24,004 nucleotides of DNA. It comes from JBBDMX01 sp038241095 (GTDB lineage Bacteria; Planctomycetota; Phycisphaerae; Phycisphaerales; Phycisphaeraceae). The stretch covers positions 1-24,004 of the forward strand of contig JBBRGB010000021.1 of the NCBI GenBank assembly GCA_038241095.1. The letters are read 5' to 3'. A program made the translations under genes and the position numbers. Positions 23,021 through 24,004 of the stretch are shown piece after piece (the first letter of the stretch is position 1; each line of letters begins with the position of its first letter). The notes under the pieces were generated by a model. The model saw nothing but the letters and a program-made list of their open reading frames with translations. It was not told the origin of the DNA and made no database searches.

Positions 23021-23306
23021 GAAGGGCTGAGGCACCACACCGGGCCCGACCAATTTCGTGGCCATCGTAAAATGGTCGCGACCGTTGTGCGATGACGCGT
23101 GTCGGTCGAGTTCTTTCAACCCGGCACTGGCACGAATCCTTGCACAGACCGTAGTCCGTCGGTGTCATCGCCCGTCACTCATTGGCAAAAGGGAAGGCGA
23201 AACCCGCTCTGGGAAAGGAGTCGTAACCGACGCACGGGTCAAGACTACCGCCGCTCCTGTCAACGGTTGTGCATCCCTGACATGTCCTGTCATCCATCCG
23301 AGAGAA
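23021..23306. other. Non-coding stretch left of the att site
   Basis: No credible gene, RNA or strong hairpin was found on either strand. Frames reading RRDSNPQHSAW or KGLEPSTFSLG near 23300-23350 are translations of the tRNA fragment, not proteins. Confidence 0.5.
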
Positions 23307-23348
23307 AGCGGGCGAAGGGACTCGAACCCTCAACATTCAGCTTGGGAA
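23307..23348 (-). other. 3' half of tRNA-Gly(CCC): attachment-site copy of an integrative element
   Basis: The minus strand reads TTCCCAAGCTGAATGTTGAG, then GGTTCGAGTCCCTTCGCCCGCT. This is an anticodon loop TTCCCAA with anticodon CCC, the 3' anticodon stem GCTGA, a variable loop, the T arm GAGGG-TTCGAGT-CCCTT, the acceptor strand CGCCCGC and T. No 5' half (GCGGGCG, D arm or TCAGC stem) exists on the right. It therefore cannot be a working tRNA and fits the duplicated att core left when an element inserts at a tRNA 3' end. The intact gene should lie at the far right end of the element on the minus strand. Confidence 0.75.
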
Positions 23349-23376
23349 AATGAAAATGGGCTTATCATTCAGCTTG
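23334..23376. repeat. 11-bp direct repeats at the att site
   Basis: cattcagcttg occurs at 23334-23344, within the tRNA fragment, and again at 23366-23376, 32 bp apart. A partial copy (cattcag) is at 23492-23498. These may be core- or arm-type integrase sites. Confidence 0.5.
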
Positions 23377-23432
23377 ATCAGGCTCATTTGATGTTGACAT
23401 TTACGGCATATTCTGTATCTTATCGCCCTGCT

Positions 23433-23487
23433 GGGCTACACGGTTATTGACCAGAATTGACCTGAAATGTAGCCCCGGCGTAGCCCC
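23433..23487. repeat. GTAGCCCC boxes between att and the integrase gene
   Basis: gtagcccc occurs at 23469-23476 and 23480-23487, 11 bp apart (one helical turn). The inverse gggctaca is at 23433-23440 and pairs with tgtagccc at 23468-23475. Candidate integrase arm sites or an operator of the int promoter. Confidence 0.4.
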
Positions 23488-23513
23488 GTTGCATTCAGTG
23501 GAAGTGAATAAAC

Positions 23514-24004
23514 ATGGTTCGACCCTCGTTAAAGTTGGCCGATGACGGCACCCGCAAGCCCCCCCGTCGCCTTACGTTCAACAAGTCGGTGATTGAAGCC
23601 ATCAAGCCCCCGGCGACCGGACGGCTCCAGATTCACGACACGCGACAATCCGGTCTGATCCTTCGCATCAACGCCGCCGGGAGCCGCGCCTTTTATCTCT
23701 ACCGCCGTGTCGGCAACCGCCCCGTCAAGATGAAGTTGGGCAACTACGGCGTCATCACCGTTGAGCAGGCACGCAAACGGGTCGCCGAAATCACCGGGCA
23801 AATTGCCCTTGGCCGTGACCCGGCGGAGGAACGCCGACGCAAGCGCGGGGAGTTGAGCCTAAACGAACTCCACGAGCTTTACCACGAGCACCACGCCAAG
23901 TTGCGCAGCACCCCCAAGACCCTCGTGGCGGAAGCGAGCTTGTGGAAGGCTCTGGCGAGCATCAAGGCCCGCAGCCTGTCCAGCATCACCCCCGCCGTCA
24001 TGGC
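23514..24004 (+). CDS. Tyrosine-type integrase, N-terminal part (3' end outside window)
   Basis: The first 163 codons are present. Residues about 22-105 form the arm-DNA-binding domain of phage and island integrases (DUF4102 type): HDTRQSGLILRINAAGSRAF (41-60), KMKLGNYGVITVEQARKR (72-89) and ALGRDPAEERRRK (98-110). From about 114 the SAM-like core-binding domain starts (LSLNELHELYHEHHAKLRST). The catalytic Arg-His-Arg-Tyr domain lies beyond the edge. Such integrases insert P4-like elements into tRNA 3' ends, which agrees with the tRNA-Gly fragment 165 bp upstream. Start ATG 23514 is chosen as the natural N-terminus (MVRPSLKLADDGTRKPPRRL); a weak GGAAG lies about 12 nt before it. Confidence 0.9.
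   Translation, partial: MVRPSLKLADDGTRKPPRRLTFNKSVIEAIKPPATGRLQIHDTRQSGLILRINAAGSRAFYLYRRVGNRPVKMKLGNYGVITVEQARKRVAEITGQIALGRDPAEERRRKRGELSLNELHELYHEHHAKLRSTPKTLVAEASLWKALASIKARSLSSITPAVM

Larger units (their letters stand above)
23307..24004. mobile_element. Left end of an integrative element (genomic island) in tRNA-Gly(CCC), continuing past the window
   Basis: The tRNA 3' fragment at 23307-23348 forms the boundary. Repeats follow that could bind integrase (23334-23376 and 23433-23487), then a tyrosine integrase gene at 23514 reading into the element. The orientation is consistent: the fragment's acceptor end faces the chromosome on the left. Cargo and the far end are not visible. Confidence 0.65.

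Noticed and set aside
23300..23400. A complete tRNA gene on the minus strand
   Set aside because: Only the part from the anticodon loop to the acceptor end is present; no 5' acceptor strand, D arm or 5' anticodon stem is found to the right.
23058..23450. Plus-strand frame reading RRDSNPQHSAW, and an overlapping frame with KGLEPSTFSLG
   Set aside because: These are translations of tRNA sequence on the other strand, a common annotation artefact.

Overview
The window looks like a chromosomal segment of a GC-rich Gram-negative bacterium of the Planctomycetota, probably Phycisphaerae-like. This rests on three signs: a membrane protein ending in the planctomycete-style zinc ribbon CxxCGYxL...CPECG, several families of dispersed palindromic repeats between genes, and weak or absent Shine-Dalgarno signals at several starts. 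The first 1.6 kb does not fit this picture. It is visibly AT-richer (one sampled 60-base line near 500 is 38% GC, against 60% near 1800), and its two minus-strand gene pieces resemble secreted proteins of Bacteroidota/Ignavibacteriota. The change falls at about 1598-1607, inside an O-acyltransferase gene, so it is either a real recombination junction or an assembly chimera.

Layout. 1-803: secreted HExxHxxG metalloprotease gene with an in-frame TAG. 1010-1603: 5'-truncated propeller-like protein. 1578-2819: MBOAT O-acyltransferase cut at its 3' end by the junction. 3155-5441: nucleotide genes pyrR, pyrB and gmk. 5615-8131: LPS heptose genes, a GmhB-like HAD phosphatase with a long tail and two membrane helices, then waaF. 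8379-9572: polytopic membrane protein with two zinc ribbons. 9772-13548: GH38-like alpha-mannosidase lacking the family's nucleophile Asp, followed by a HAD hydrolase. 13665-14474 (minus): FeeM-like N-acyl amino acid synthase. 14798-16870 (minus): EF-G-like GTPase. 17139-18593: bioA. 18791-19579 and 19690-21066 (minus): uppS and purA. 21260-22714: membrane protein of unknown function. 22730-23020: remnant of a PIN-domain toxin. 23307-24004: left end of an integrative element, consisting of a 42-nt 3' half of tRNA-Gly(CCC), candidate integrase-binding repeats and the start of a tyrosine integrase that runs off the window.

Most genes are housekeeping: pyrimidine and purine synthesis, LPS core, undecaprenyl carrier, biotin, translation. 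They sit in short operons or alone, and the gaps between them hold an unusually dense set of inverted repeats. These include two near-identical hairpins with perfect 23-24 bp arms, five copies of a GTAA-loop palindrome, a 35-bp inverted pair, a nested palindrome and a CTCAAGACT repeat placed just before two start codons. The points most worth checking are the tRNA-Gly integration site, the GH38-like enzyme without its nucleophile, the junction near 1600, and the repeat families.
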